A DNA stretch of 64,000 bases from Gp6-AA40 sp963742105 (GTDB lineage: Bacteria; Acidobacteriota; Vicinamibacteria; Vicinamibacterales; UBA2999), in the NCBI GenBank assembly GCA_963742105.1, contig CAVUKN010000005.1, forward strand, positions 558,001 to 622,000, written 5' to 3'. The number at the start of each line of letters is the position of its first letter. Position 1 is the first letter of the stretch. Positions 36,220 through 45,447 of the stretch are shown here, piece by piece. A program made the translations under genes and the position numbers. A model generated the notes under the pieces. That model worked only from the letters and a program-made list of their open reading frames with translations. It made no database searches and was not told the DNA's origin.

Positions 36220-37041
36220 GTGAAATGGGTTGCCGCACTCGCCGCTGCAATCCTGTCGTTTGCGCCGCCGAGCATCTCCGCACAGGCGCCGAAGATCGAC
36301 GATGTGGTTGCACGCGTCTTTGCCTATGTCGCGGGGTATGGCGCCCAGCTCGCCAACGTGGTGGTCGAGGAAAGCTACTGGCAGCGTGCGCCCAGTGCGT
36401 CAGGTAACGATCAGTCCCGGACGCTGCGCTCGGATTACGCGCTGACCTGGGCCGGCGGTCGTGAAGGGTGGGTCGGTTACCGGGATACGTTTGAAATCGA
36501 CGGCCTTGCGGTCCGCGACCGTGAGGAGCGGCTGCGCGGCCTGCTCGAAAGCGGCGCGACGGGTCAGGCTGCTCGCATCGCGGAGCAGAACGCGCGGTTC
36601 AACCTCCGTAACGACCTGCTGCCGCGTACGGTCAACGTCCCGACGTTTGCGCTCGACCTGCTGCAGCCGCGGTATCGCGATCGGTTCTCGGCCCGCCGCG
36701 TCGGCAGCGAGATCGTCGACGGAAAAACCGCGTGGTTGATCGAGTTTCGTGAACGCGATCGTCCGACGATCGTGCGCACCCCGGAAGGGCGGGATCAGCC
36801 GTCGCGGATCGAGGCGCTCGTCGACCCCGCAACCGGCGAGGTCCATCGGACGACGGTGTCGTGGGAACGTGTGAAAGGGTCGATCATCGTCGCCTACGAT
36901 CGCGTGCCCGGCATCGCCGTTCCGGTCCCGATCACGATGTTCGAGCGCTTCACGACCCGCAACGGCGACGAAATCTCCGGGGACGCCACGTACAGTAATT
37001 ACCGGAGATTTCAGACCAGCGGACGAGTCATCGCACCCTGA
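36220..37041 (+). CDS. Secreted protein of unknown function (LolA-like/outer-membrane lipoprotein-sorting type)
   Basis: This encodes 273 residues from a GTG, with AGAGAGG 9 nt upstream. Signal peptide KWVAALAAAILSFAPPSISA. The mature protein is beta-rich with a pattern typical of LolA/VioE-like 'lipoprotein-sorting' folds in Acidobacteriota (LANVVVEESYWQR, EIVDGKTAWLIEFRERDRPTIV, RIEALVDPATGEVHRTTVSWE, VPVPITMFERFTTRNGDEISGDATYSNYRRF). No active-site motif. It diverges from the PQQ dehydrogenase gene and converges with the VWFA gene. Confidence 0.7.
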   Translation: MKWVAALAAAILSFAPPSISAQAPKIDDVVARVFAYVAGYGAQLANVVVEESYWQRAPSASGNDQSRTLRSDYALTWAGGREGWVGYRDTFEIDGLAVRDREERLRGLLESGATGQAARIAEQNARFNLRNDLLPRTVNVPTFALDLLQPRYRDRFSARRVGSEIVDGKTAWLIEFRERDRPTIVRTPEGRDQPSRIEALVDPATGEVHRTTVSWERVKGSIIVAYDRVPGIAVPVPITMFERFTTRNGDEISGDATYSNYRRFQTSGRVIAP

Positions 37042-37044
37042 ACA

Positions 37045-37178
37045 AGTTAAAAGTTAAAAGTTAAAAGTTAAAAGTTGAAAGTTAGAAGTTGAAAGTAAGT
37101 TCGAAGTGCGCTGCCACTTTTGCACTCACTTTTCACTTTTCACTTTTCACTTTTAAGTTTTGACTTTGAACTTTCTAC
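37045..37178. repeat. AGTTAAA/TCACTTT heptanucleotide inverted pair
   Basis: The left arm at 37045-37099 has five or more copies of AGTTAAA. The right arm at 37115-37178 has TCACTTT and TGACTTT units. They are partly complementary and sit between convergent genes; the right arm overlaps the VWFA stop codon. This is the only AT-rich array type in the window. Confidence 0.85.
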
Positions 37179-39253
37179 TTCACGGTGATGGGCACCGGCG
37201 GCGCCAGCACCGGCGGCGCGTTCTCGGCGGCCCTCGTGTCCATCACCAGCACGTACTTGCCGGGAGCGATGCCCTGCATCGGTATCGTCGCGGTGTAGCG
37301 CGTGTCGGAGTCCGATTCCTTCATGGCCTCGATGCGCTTGACGACGTCGCCGTTGGGTGTTGTGACGGTCACGTTGGTCAGGAGCGAGCCGGGCGTCTGC
37401 CGGTTGTCGTAAACCTCCGCCATCACGGTAACGACGTCATCCGCGGTGAAGGTGCGGGTTGCGCCCGGCGGGGCCGGGAGAGCGGTCCGCAGGTCCGCGT
37501 CGGGAACCACGGTGGCTGCCGCCGCGGCCGTGCGTGAGGTGAGGAGGACGCCGCTGATGCCGAGCGTCACGCCGAAATCGGGAACGTCGATGTCATGTAC
37601 GACTGACCCGGTGGCACTGCCCGGCTGATTGGCGGCCACCCGGATCTGGTAGCGGCCGGGAGGCACGTCCAGCCGCTGCAGGACGCGCAACCCGCCTTCT
37701 TCGGCGCGGGTACGCGTTTCGGGACGAAGGCTGGCGTTGAGATTCAGGGCGCGGCTCGCCTTCACCTTGCCGGTGTTGTCGATGAGCGCGAACTGCAGCT
37801 CGATGGGAGCGTTGTTCGCCAGATTCAGCTCGCGGCCCTGCAACTCCGTCCCGATCAGCACCGACGCGACCTTTGTATTCGACGCGTCCTTCCGGAACGC
37901 GGCGGCGAACACCTGCATGCTCAAGCCGACCGTCGGCACGGGACGGCGCATCGCATCATAGGTGGCCAGCGACATTCCACTCTTCGCGTTCGGCACCGCC
38001 TGCGGCGCGCTCGACGCGGCAATGTACCCGCGCCGCGACTTGACGTTGAGGCCCTTCTGCTTCACCCGCACGTCCAGCTTGTGCAGCTTGCCATCGCGCG
38101 GCAGCGGCGTGGGCGTGAACGCGAGGATGTAGTAGGAGCTGTTCTCGACGACCATCCGCTGCAGGCCGGCGGCGATGTTGTTGGTATTCACGATCGCGGT
38201 GCCGCCCGTCAGCGCGGCCACGTCGCGCATGCTCTGGACCATGCGGGCGTCCTCGATGCCCTGCATGATCGTTTCGTCAGAGGTGAGAATGTCGCCACGT
38301 CCGGCGTTCGCCAGCATCCCGCGCGGATCCACGGTGTAGATCGTCACGTCGTTCAACGTGGCAGCGCGCGTCGCATCCTGGAGGGAGATTTCGATCGAGT
38401 CGCGCATCGCGCGGCTGCGCGTGATATCCGGGTCGAGGGGATCGGTGCCGGTGTTTTGCGGCGACGTGTACCCCTCGCTGATGAACACCAGCGACTTGCG
38501 GCGGCCGCGGATCGTTCCGAGCCGTTTCGAAATCTGCTCGAGCGCGTTCAGCGTCTGCGTGGTTTGCAGCGTCCGCTCGGTTTCGAACAGGTCAGCCACG
38601 ATCAGCGATGACGTGGTCGTCGACCCGTCGTCGTTCGTGGTGGTGATCTGAGTACTCTGCGACGTCTCGGTGATGGATCGACTCTCCGTCGGCAGCATGT
38701 TGCCGCCGCGGAACTTGTCGATCGACGTCAGCAGACGCGCGCGGCTCCGGGTCAGGTCCTGGCTGTACGGCGCCGTGCCGCCGATGTGCAGCACCGCCAT
38801 CATGTCGCTGTCGCCGAGATACTGCTCGGCGAAGAGCTTCGCTGCCGCCACGACGCGCTCGCGGTTTTCTTCCCGGATGTGCAGCCCGTCCAGCACGAGC
38901 ACGTAGATGCGGCCCTCGTTGGCGCCGGCGTTGGTGGCCACGTCAGGATCCGCCGGGATGTTTTCTGGTGGCGTCGTCGCCGTGGGGATCGGATGTTCGA
39001 CCAGCGTGACGAGCGCGAGCGGTTGCTTCTTGCCGTCCTGGTAGATGTCGAAGTCGTCCTTGGTCAGGTTGCGGACGAACTTGCCGTCCTTGTCTGTGAC
39101 GATGGCGTCCACTTCGACGCTTTCGACTTCGCTGCGGAAGATGGGCGGGGCGGTTTGCTGAGCCTGGTTGCCCTGCGGCTCCTGAGCGATGACCGCGACC
39201 GTGAGAAGAGCGAACCGCGGTAGCGCAGACGACTGTTTGTATCCGCATGGCAC
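37175..39253 (-). CDS. VWFA-related protein of the acidobacterial type (TIGR03436-like)
   Basis: This encodes 692 residues in one frame. The N-terminal segment contains the family's opening (VESVEVDAIVTDKDGKFVRNLTKDDFDIYQDGKKQPLALV) and an integrin-like VWA core (RIYVLVLDGLHIREENRERVVAAAKLF ... RRKSLVFISEGY ... MRDVAALTGGTAIVNTNNI). The MIDAS DxSxS is altered (LDGLHI), so metal binding is uncertain. A beta-rich C-terminal half follows. The visible N-terminus looks unlike a signal peptide. A second frame beginning at the ATG 39246-39248 (RIQTVVCATAV) would fit better, so a frameshift near 39200 is likely. Exported; role unknown. Confidence 0.85.
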   Translation of the reverse strand: MPCGYKQSSALPRFALLTVAVIAQEPQGNQAQQTAPPIFRSEVESVEVDAIVTDKDGKFVRNLTKDDFDIYQDGKKQPLALVTLVEHPIPTATTPPENIPADPDVATNAGANEGRIYVLVLDGLHIREENRERVVAAAKLFAEQYLGDSDMMAVLHIGGTAPYSQDLTRSRARLLTSIDKFRGGNMLPTESRSITETSQSTQITTTNDDGSTTTSSLIVADLFETERTLQTTQTLNALEQISKRLGTIRGRRKSLVFISEGYTSPQNTGTDPLDPDITRSRAMRDSIEISLQDATRAATLNDVTIYTVDPRGMLANAGRGDILTSDETIMQGIEDARMVQSMRDVAALTGGTAIVNTNNIAAGLQRMVVENSSYYILAFTPTPLPRDGKLHKLDVRVKQKGLNVKSRRGYIAASSAPQAVPNAKSGMSLATYDAMRRPVPTVGLSMQVFAAAFRKDASNTKVASVLIGTELQGRELNLANNAPIELQFALIDNTGKVKASRALNLNASLRPETRTRAEEGGLRVLQRLDVPPGRYQIRVAANQPGSATGSVVHDIDVPDFGVTLGISGVLLTSRTAAAAATVVPDADLRTALPAPPGATRTFTADDVVTVMAEVYDNRQTPGSLLTNVTVTTPNGDVVKRIEAMKESDSDTRYTATIPMQGIAPGKYVLVMDTRAAENAPPVLAPPVPITVK

Positions 39254-39339
39254 TGCGATCTTAACGCGACAGAATGGCCGCCTTACGGATTCGCGGCGTC
39301 AGAACCGCGTGAGATCGCCGAATCTTCAGGCCGGAGAAC

Positions 39340-39778
39340 TCAAGGGATGACGTGCTTCTTGACTTCGCCGAGCAACTGATCGAACCGGAACGGCTTTTCG
39401 AGCCAGGCGGCCGCTCGAAGCGCGGCGGTGTCCACCGTCTCCGGCGCGTTGGCGCTGACGACGATGATCGGGATGTGGGAGAGCTGGGGGTTGGCGAGCT
39501 GGGTGGCCCGGACCTCGGCGCCACCTCGGCCTGGAAGGATCAGGTCCAGCAGCATCAACGCGATGCCGTTGGCGCTCGGCTTCGAGTTGCGCCAGCGCTT
39601 CGTCGGCGTTGGCGGCCTCGAACACGACGTATCCGTGCAGTTCAAGCAGCTGCGCCAGGCCCTGACGGACGTCGTCCCGATCTTCGACGACCAGAATGGC
39701 GCCCCGGCGCGGACCGACCTCCGGGGAGAAACCTTCGATAGCCGTGTTCGTCGTCGCGACCGTGGTTCCCTGGGACAT
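39340..39778 (-). CDS. Stand-alone response-regulator receiver domain, one frameshift
   Basis: The first frame gives the receiver N-terminus (AILVVEDRDDVRQGLAQLLELHGYVVFEAANADEALAQLEA) with the acidic pair. An extra base near 39570 then shifts the frame. The correct continuation is ANGIALMLLDLILPGRGGAEVRATQL, with the phospho-acceptor Asp, then IPIIVVSANAPETVDTAALRAAAWLEKPFRFDQLLGEVKKHV with the conserved Lys. About 145 residues, no output domain. CheY-like partners are common beside kinases; the Ser/Thr kinase gene lies upstream on the same strand. Confidence 0.85.
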
Positions 39779-39849
39779 GGGTTCATCCGAGACGGGGGGT
39801 GCCTGTGACTGATTCCATGACCCGTGCCATCGTGGTCAGCGGGATTCGT

Positions 39850-41294
39850 TTAGCCGTTTTTGCCGAATGCGGCGCGGCTGGTTGCGGGTTCGATGAAGAA
39901 GGAGGCAACTGCGGCGCCGACGCCAATGGACAGGAGCAATACATCGAGGGAGGAATGTTCTGCTCGGAGGATGAGCCCTCCAGCCGCCAGTCCCAGCGAG
40001 AAAACCGCATCGGCCCCCTTTATCCACGGCGCCGAGCGGTGTCGCACCCAGGTCAGCTCATCCGTGTAGGAACGGCTGGCGAACCACATGTGCAGCCTCA
40101 GACAGGCGCTCACTACCACGGCCGCGAGGATCACGATGAAAAGGGTCCGACCAGCGGTGCTCGCCGATGGTTTGGCGTGCAATCCAGGCCGGCCAGAGTG
40201 TCAGCCCGTAAATGGCGGCTGCCGTTACCTGGTGAAACTCCCACCACCACTGCGCCCGGGAACGATCCGGGCCGGCCGGCCGGTCCACGTGCTCGAGCGC
40301 GTCGATCAGCAGCGCGGCCGACTGGAATCGGGCGCCGGGTTCGAGTTGCGTCGCCCGGTGCGCGACCTCCATCAACTTCCCCGGCCCGACGTCTACCGCG
40401 GCCCGTCGCTGCGTCCCGGATGGTGTCCGGTGAGCATCTCGATGACCACGATGCCGAACGCGTAGATGTCGGTGCGGGCATCCACGACCGCGCCGAGGAG
40501 CTGCTCCGGAGCCATGTAGGCGGGCGTTCCGCGCAGCGCTCCATGGCGCGTCAACTGAGTCACGGCATCGTCCGCCATTCTGGCGATGCCGAAGTCGACG
40601 ATCTTCACGCCGTCCGTGTCGGACAGGAGGATGTTCTCCGGCTTCAGGTCGCGATGGACGACGCCGGCGTCGTGCGCGGCTCGGAGTGCCTTCGCCATGT
40701 CGCGCGCGATTGCGACCGTCCGATCGCGCGGGAGCGGGCCCGTCGGCGAGCTCCGCCCGGAGCGTGCGGCCGCGGACGTACTCGGAAACGATGAACAGCT
40801 GATCGTCGAATTCCTCGAGCGCGTGAACGGTGGCGATAGACGGGTGCGAGATCGTGGCGGCGGCGCGTGCCTCGCGACGCAGGCGATCGCGAAGTTCGGG
40901 ATTCGCGCCGGTCGCCACCAGCTTGAGCGCAACCTGGCGCCCAAGCCGATGATCGCGCGCCAGGTAGACGATCCCGCCTCCACCGCGTCCGAGCTCGTCG
41001 ATGATTTCGTACAGGACCGAGACGCGTTCCAGGCGGAAAGATGTGGATATCGGCTGGCGGCACGGCCGGCGGTTCGCGGAGGAATTCCCCGCCGCTCTCG
41101 TGGGCGGCGAGCAGCGAATCGACCTCGCGGAACAACGCGGTATCGGGGCCGGCGGCAGCGCTGAGCCACTGCAAGGCGCTCCCGGCTGGCTGTTCCAGCG
41201 CCTGCTCGAACAGCGCCTTGACACGGACCCACCGGACGCTCCGTTCCTCTGAATTCGTCAATTCGTCAATTCGAGTCAGGAATTTCGTGATCAC
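39850..41294 (-). CDS. Membrane-anchored Ser/Thr protein kinase (PknB-type), about four frameshifts
   Basis: The GTG start at 41292-41294 overlaps the sigma-factor stop as GTGA. The kinase domain follows in three different frames: glycine loop YEIIDELGRGGGGIVYLARD, Lys in VALKLV, catalytic loop VVHRDLKPENILL, DFG in VDFGIAR, activation segment GTPAYMAPEQLLG. The C-terminal part (LFIVILAAVVVSACLRLHMWF, VFSLGLAAGGLILR, LLLSIGVGAAVASFFI) has three membrane helices, in contrast to the soluble N-terminus. Corrected length is about 480 residues. The overlapping sigma gene suggests that the kinase controls this sigma factor, as in many acidobacterial pairs. Confidence 0.85.
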
Positions 41295-41848
41295 GTCGCG
41301 TCTCCGTCGATCGCGCGGCGGAGCCACGCGCGCGCGAGCGCCCATTGACGCTTGACGGTAGCGGGAGAGGTCTTCATGACTTCCGCGGTTTCCTCGATTG
41401 TCATTCCGCCGAAGTAGCGAAGCTCAACGAGGCGCGCCAGCTCGGGATCGATCGCCGCCAGCTGCGAGAGCGCCGTGTCGAGCGCGAGCAGATCGACCGC
41501 GTCCGGCCCGCCCGCCGTGTGGCCGAAGCCACTGGCAGCGACAGCCGCGTCATCGTCGAGCGTCATCCGTTCGCGTTCACCGCCGCGTTTCGCCGCCTCA
41601 CGGGCGCGCGCCCGCTGGACGAGGATCTGCCGCATCGAAAGCGCGGCGATGGCGAGGAAATGGGCGCGATTCTGAAATTCGCGCGGACGTTCGGCGGCGA
41701 GGCGGATGAACGCCTCGTTCACGAGCGCGGTGGCCTGGAGCGTCCGGCCCTTGCGTTCGCGGCTGACGTAGCGGGCGGCGATGCGGCGCAACTCGTCGTA
41801 GACGAGCGGCATGAGGGATTCGGGTCGGAGGTCATTTTCAGAGGACAC
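41291..41848 (-). CDS. ECF RNA polymerase sigma factor, TIGR02999 type
   Basis: This encodes 185 residues. Region 2 is PLVYDELRRIAARYVSRERKGRTLQATALVNEAFIRLA, the diagnostic start of this acidobacterial/planctomycete ECF group. Region 4 is LSQLAAIDPELARLVELRYFGGMTIEETAEVMKTSPATVKRQWALARAWLRR, whose HTH binds the -35 element. The stop overlaps the kinase start by 4 bp. In this group the partner Ser/Thr kinase replaces a classical anti-sigma factor; activation by phosphorylation is an inference from family behaviour. Confidence 0.93.
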   Translation of the reverse strand: MSSENDLRPESLMPLVYDELRRIAARYVSRERKGRTLQATALVNEAFIRLAAERPREFQNRAHFLAIAALSMRQILVQRARAREAAKRGGERERMTLDDDAAVAASGFGHTAGGPDAVDLLALDTALSQLAAIDPELARLVELRYFGGMTIEETAEVMKTSPATVKRQWALARAWLRRAIDGDAT

Positions 41849-41900
41849 GGCGCCCTCGCGGCAGGGTATGGCCGCCGACCATGACGTCCGATCCCATCTT

Positions 41901-42413
41901 CTACTCGCGTCGGATCTTCACGGACTGAATGACGACATCCTTGATGGGACGATCCTGGGCGCCGGTCCTCGTGCTGCCAATCTTCCGGACGATATCCATC
42001 CCGTCAACGACCTCACCGAAGACGCTGTGGCGGTTGTCGAGGTGAGGTGTCGGCCCGAGCGTAATGAAGAACTGGCCGCCATTGGTGTTGGGACCGCGAT
42101 TCGCCATGGACAGAATGCCGGCCTTGCTGTGACGCAGCGATGGATGAAACTCGTCGGCGAAATCGTACCCGGGTCCACCCGTACCTCGGCCGAGCGGATC
42201 GCCGCCCTGGATCATGAATCCGTCGATGATGCGGTGGAAGATGATGCCGTCGTAGTACGGCTGCCGGACGCGCTGGTTCGTGCGCGGGTCGGTCCATTCC
42301 TTCGTGCCCTCAGCGAGCCCGACAAAATTCTCGACTGTGTTGGGCGTCTCCTTGTCGAAGAGACGGACGGAAAAATTGCCTTCGCTCGTCGTGAAATCCG
42401 CGTAGACCGCCAC
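41901..42413 (-). CDS. Cyclophilin-type peptidyl-prolyl cis-trans isomerase
   Basis: This encodes 170 residues, the size of cytoplasmic PpiB. The active-site segments are present: FHRIIDGFMIQGGDP (catalytic Arg, Phe, Met, Gln), GILSMANRGPNTNGGQFFITLG and HSVFGEVVDGMDIVRKI. A short insertion (TKEWTDPRTNQRVRQPYY) gives the group its extra loop. No signal peptide, so cytoplasmic protein folding is expected. It diverges from glgB across 88 bp. Confidence 0.95.
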   Translation of the reverse strand: MAVYADFTTSEGNFSVRLFDKETPNTVENFVGLAEGTKEWTDPRTNQRVRQPYYDGIIFHRIIDGFMIQGGDPLGRGTGGPGYDFADEFHPSLRHSKAGILSMANRGPNTNGGQFFITLGPTPHLDNRHSVFGEVVDGMDIVRKIGSTRTGAQDRPIKDVVIQSVKIRRE

Positions 42414-42484
42414 CGTTGGCTCCTTATGTGCAAGATGTTCGACCGGACGACCACGTCCGGGGACCAGAGGATATCACCCTGCCG

Positions 42485-42490
42485 CAGTAC
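42485..42490 (+). promoter_or_regulatory. Possible -10 box (TACAAT) for glgB
   Basis: TACAAT ends 11 nt before the glgB ATG, implying a very short leader. No clear -35 or ribosome site is seen. Confidence 0.35.
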
Positions 42491-42501
42491 AATTTCCTGA
42501 C

Positions 42502-44712
42502 ATGAGTGGTGCCGTTCGAACTCCACAGGACCGGGCTCTCGACGCTCTGGCAGGCGGCACCTTTGACGATCCGTTCGTCATACTCGGGCCGCATCGCGAC
42601 GCGAGCAGCGGGCGTCCGGCCATCGTCATACGTACATTTCAGCCCCCGGCTTCTGCCGTCGACATCGTCACGCGTGATCAGGTCGTGCCGATGACCCGCG
42701 TCCGCCGCGACGGACTGTTCGAGGCGATGGTCGCGACGAATCAGCCGCCGCACGAATTGCAGTATCGCCTCCGCATCCACGAAGGCAATCGCGTTCGCGA
42801 GATCGTCGACCCGTACCGGTACGGACAGGTGGTTTCCGACTTCGACCTGCACCTGTTCGGCGAAGGGACCCACTACCGAGCCTGGGAAAAGCTCGGCTCG
42901 CATTGCCTGACGATCGATGGTGTTCAGGGTGTGCATTTCGCCGTCTGGGCCCCGAACGCGCAGCGCGTCAGCGTCATCGGCGACTTCAACCGGTGGGACG
43001 GCCGCGCGCACGTCATGCGCCATCTCGTCCCCTCCGGTGTCTGGGAGATATTTGTCCCCGGCCTCAGGGACGGCGACTGCTACAAGTACGAAATCCGCAC
43101 GCATGAGGGACATCTGCTCGAGAAGGCGGATCCCTACGGACGCCGGTTCGAGGTGCCGCCGAACACCGCGTCGATCATCTGGACCGACGGCCAGTACGCG
43201 TGGGACGACAGTAACTGGATGCGTGATCGTGCCGCCGCTGGCGGATGGCACGAGCGGCCGATGTCGATCTATGAAGTGCACCTCGGGTCGTGGCGGCGCG
43301 TTCCGGCGGAAAACAATCGCTACCTGACCTATCGCGAGCTCGCCGACCAGCTCGTCCCGTACGTGCGCGAGATGGGCTTCACCCATATCGAACTGATGCC
43401 GGTGATGGAGCATCCGTTCTCCGGGTCCTGGGGTTACCAGGTGATCGGGTTCTTTGCGCCCACCAGCCGCTATGGAACGCCCGATGATTTCCGCTACTTC
43501 ATCGATCGCTGCCACCAGCACGGTCTCGGTGTGATCCTCGACTGGGTCCCCGGACACTTCCCGAAAGATCGTCATGGCCTGGCCTGGTTCGATGGAACGG
43601 CGCTGTACGAACACGCCGATCCGCGGCAGGGCGAGCATCGCGATTGGGGCACGTTGATTTTCAACTACGGGCGCAGCGAAGTGCGCACGTTCCTGCTCAG
43701 CAACGCGGTCTACTGGCTGCACGAATTTCACATCGACGGGCTCCGGGTAGACGCCGTGGCATCGATGCTCTACCTCGATTACTCACGCAATCAGGGCGAG
43801 TGGATTCCCAATCAATACGGCGGGCGCGAGAACCTGGAGGCGGTGGAGTTCCTCAAGCAGCTCAACACCGTCACGCACGCGCGTGCCGAGGGATCGATCA
43901 CCGTGGCGGAGGAATCCACGTCCTGGCCGGCAGTCAGCCGCCCGACCTATGTCGGCGGCCTCGGGTTCACCTACAAGTGGAACATGGGCTGGATGCACGA
44001 CATGCTCCACTACCTGAAAGAGGACCCCATCCACCGCCGCTGGTATCACGGTCAGATCACGTTCTCGATGCTCTACGCCTTCACCGAGAACTTCGTGCTG
44101 CCGTTCTCACACGACGAGGTCGTCCACGGAAAACGATCGCTGCTCGACAAGATGCCGGGCGACTTATGGCAGAAGCACGCCACGCTGCGGGCGCTGCTCG
44201 GCTACATGTTCGGACATCCGGGCAAGAAGCTGCTGTTCATGGGCGCTGAGATCGGCCAGTGGCACGAGTGGAACGTCGAAGGCAGCCTCGACTGGCACTT
44301 GCTCGAAAACCGCGAGCACGCCGGACTCAAACGCTGGGTGCAGGATCTGAACGAGACCTACCAGCGCGAGCGGTCGCTGCACGAGGTGGACTTCCATCCC
44401 GCTGGGTTCAGCTGGATCGATTGCAACGACAACGAGAACAGCGTCGTGTCGATGATCCGCCGCGCCAAGGATCCGCAGGACTTCACGGTGATGGCCGTCA
44501 ACTTCACGCCGGTGCCGCGGCCGGCCTATCGGATCGGAGTACCCGAAGCCGGCTGGTACCGCGAGTTGCTGAACAGCGATGGCGAGATCTACGGCGGCAG
44601 CAACATGGGAAACGGCGGCGGTGTGATGGCTGAACCCGTTGCCGATCATGGCTTCGATCATTCTCTGAGCCTGACCGTGCCGCCGCTCGGGTTCGTGATG
44701 CTGAAACGCTAG
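42502..44712 (+). CDS. glgB: 1,4-alpha-glucan branching enzyme GlgB
   Basis: This encodes 736 residues, typical of GH13_9. It transfers alpha-1,4 chains to alpha-1,6 positions of glycogen. Domain order: two N-terminal CBM48-like modules (VHFAVWAPNAQRVSVIGDFNRWDGRAHVM), the catalytic barrel with DGLRVDAVASMLYLDYSR (nucleophile Asp), TVAEESTSWP (acid/base Glu) and LPFSHDEVVHGKRSLL (transition-state Asp), and a C-terminal beta domain ending LTVPPLGFVMLKR. No glgA or glgC lies near; the GAF-glycogen phosphorylase at 7 kb is the other glycogen gene in the window. Confidence 0.97.
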   Translation: MSGAVRTPQDRALDALAGGTFDDPFVILGPHRDASSGRPAIVIRTFQPPASAVDIVTRDQVVPMTRVRRDGLFEAMVATNQPPHELQYRLRIHEGNRVREIVDPYRYGQVVSDFDLHLFGEGTHYRAWEKLGSHCLTIDGVQGVHFAVWAPNAQRVSVIGDFNRWDGRAHVMRHLVPSGVWEIFVPGLRDGDCYKYEIRTHEGHLLEKADPYGRRFEVPPNTASIIWTDGQYAWDDSNWMRDRAAAGGWHERPMSIYEVHLGSWRRVPAENNRYLTYRELADQLVPYVREMGFTHIELMPVMEHPFSGSWGYQVIGFFAPTSRYGTPDDFRYFIDRCHQHGLGVILDWVPGHFPKDRHGLAWFDGTALYEHADPRQGEHRDWGTLIFNYGRSEVRTFLLSNAVYWLHEFHIDGLRVDAVASMLYLDYSRNQGEWIPNQYGGRENLEAVEFLKQLNTVTHARAEGSITVAEESTSWPAVSRPTYVGGLGFTYKWNMGWMHDMLHYLKEDPIHRRWYHGQITFSMLYAFTENFVLPFSHDEVVHGKRSLLDKMPGDLWQKHATLRALLGYMFGHPGKKLLFMGAEIGQWHEWNVEGSLDWHLLENREHAGLKRWVQDLNETYQRERSLHEVDFHPAGFSWIDCNDNENSVVSMIRRAKDPQDFTVMAVNFTPVPRPAYRIGVPEAGWYRELLNSDGEIYGGSNMGNGGGVMAEPVADHGFDHSLSLTVPPLGFVMLKR

Positions 44713-44715
44713 CAC

Positions 44716-44862
44716 CGGACTTTGGTCTTTGGTCTTTGGTCTTTGGTCTCTGGTCTTTGGTCTTTGGACGTTGGCGTGTCGACGCTCGACTTGAGTCTTC
44801 AGGTCTCCGGCCCTCACTCTCCGCTCCTCTCCAAAGACCAAAGACCAAAGACCAAAGTCCGT
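44716..44862. repeat. CTTTGGT heptanucleotide inverted pair
   Basis: The left arm at 44716-44773 holds seven GGTCTTT-type units. The right arm at 44831-44862 is CCAAAGA-type units. The arms are complementary across about 57 bases. It lies between glgB and the converging membrane-protein gene, whose stop codon it touches. Confidence 0.9.
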
Positions 44863-45447
44863 CTACGGTCCCAGCCGAAACCCCTCCGACGTGGACACGT
44901 TGAAGATGTGTGGCTTGACCTGAACCGACGCTGCGGCTGCGTTCCAGATCGAGAGGGCGAGCGTGAGGGTCAGCGCCACTCCCACTGCGGCGAACCCGTA
45001 GGCGTAGCACACGCGCGCCCACGGCCATTTGAGCGGGTTGCGCCAGCTGCGGCCGAACGAGTCGTTCAGCAGTCGCAGGAAATCATCGGTAATCGGTTTC
45101 GGTTCCACGGCAAACCACAGCTCCACGACGAACCAGCACGCCGCGCCGATCAGCATCAATCCGCACAAGCCCGTGAACGCCGCGTCCAATGCCCCGCCGA
45201 CGTAGACGCTGCGATCGCACGGCAGCCGCGCCGGTGCCTGATAACACGCAGAGAGGTCGAGCACGGTCACGATCCGTCCGGGGGCGCGTGAGATGAAGAG
45301 CGCGCCGAAGCCCGCCGTCATCGCGACGAGTCCGCCCATCCAGAGTTCCCACAAGGCGAGGCGCATCCACGCCGAACGCGAGTCCGGCGGAATCGTCAGC
45401 GCCGTGCGGCCCCACGGCCGCATGTCCGGCAGCGTTACGCCCGCCAT
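44863..45447 (-). CDS. Four-helix membrane protein next to the MoxR/VWA genes
   Basis: This encodes 194 residues from the ATG at 45445-45447, which overlaps the end of the metallopeptidase-VWA gene by 13 bp. Longer readings are antisense-like. Four membrane segments are visible (LALWELWMGGLVAMTAGFGALFI, ALDAAFTGLCGLMLIGAACWFVVELWF, WARVCYAYGFAAVGVALTLTLALSIW and a weaker first one). A Cys pair lies in the outer loop (CYQAPARLPCDRSVYVGG). No family is recognised. Its overlap with the VWA gene says it is part of that complex or its membrane anchor. Confidence 0.75.
   Translation of the reverse strand: MAGVTLPDMRPWGRTALTIPPDSRSAWMRLALWELWMGGLVAMTAGFGALFISRAPGRIVTVLDLSACYQAPARLPCDRSVYVGGALDAAFTGLCGLMLIGAACWFVVELWFAVEPKPITDDFLRLLNDSFGRSWRNPLKWPWARVCYAYGFAAVGVALTLTLALSIWNAAAASVQVKPHIFNVSTSEGFRLGP

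Noticed and set aside
7191..41294. Programmed ribosomal frameshifting
   Set aside because: Breaks occur in a dozen unrelated genes, at varying places and without slippery heptamers or stimulatory structures; insertion-biased sequence error explains them better.
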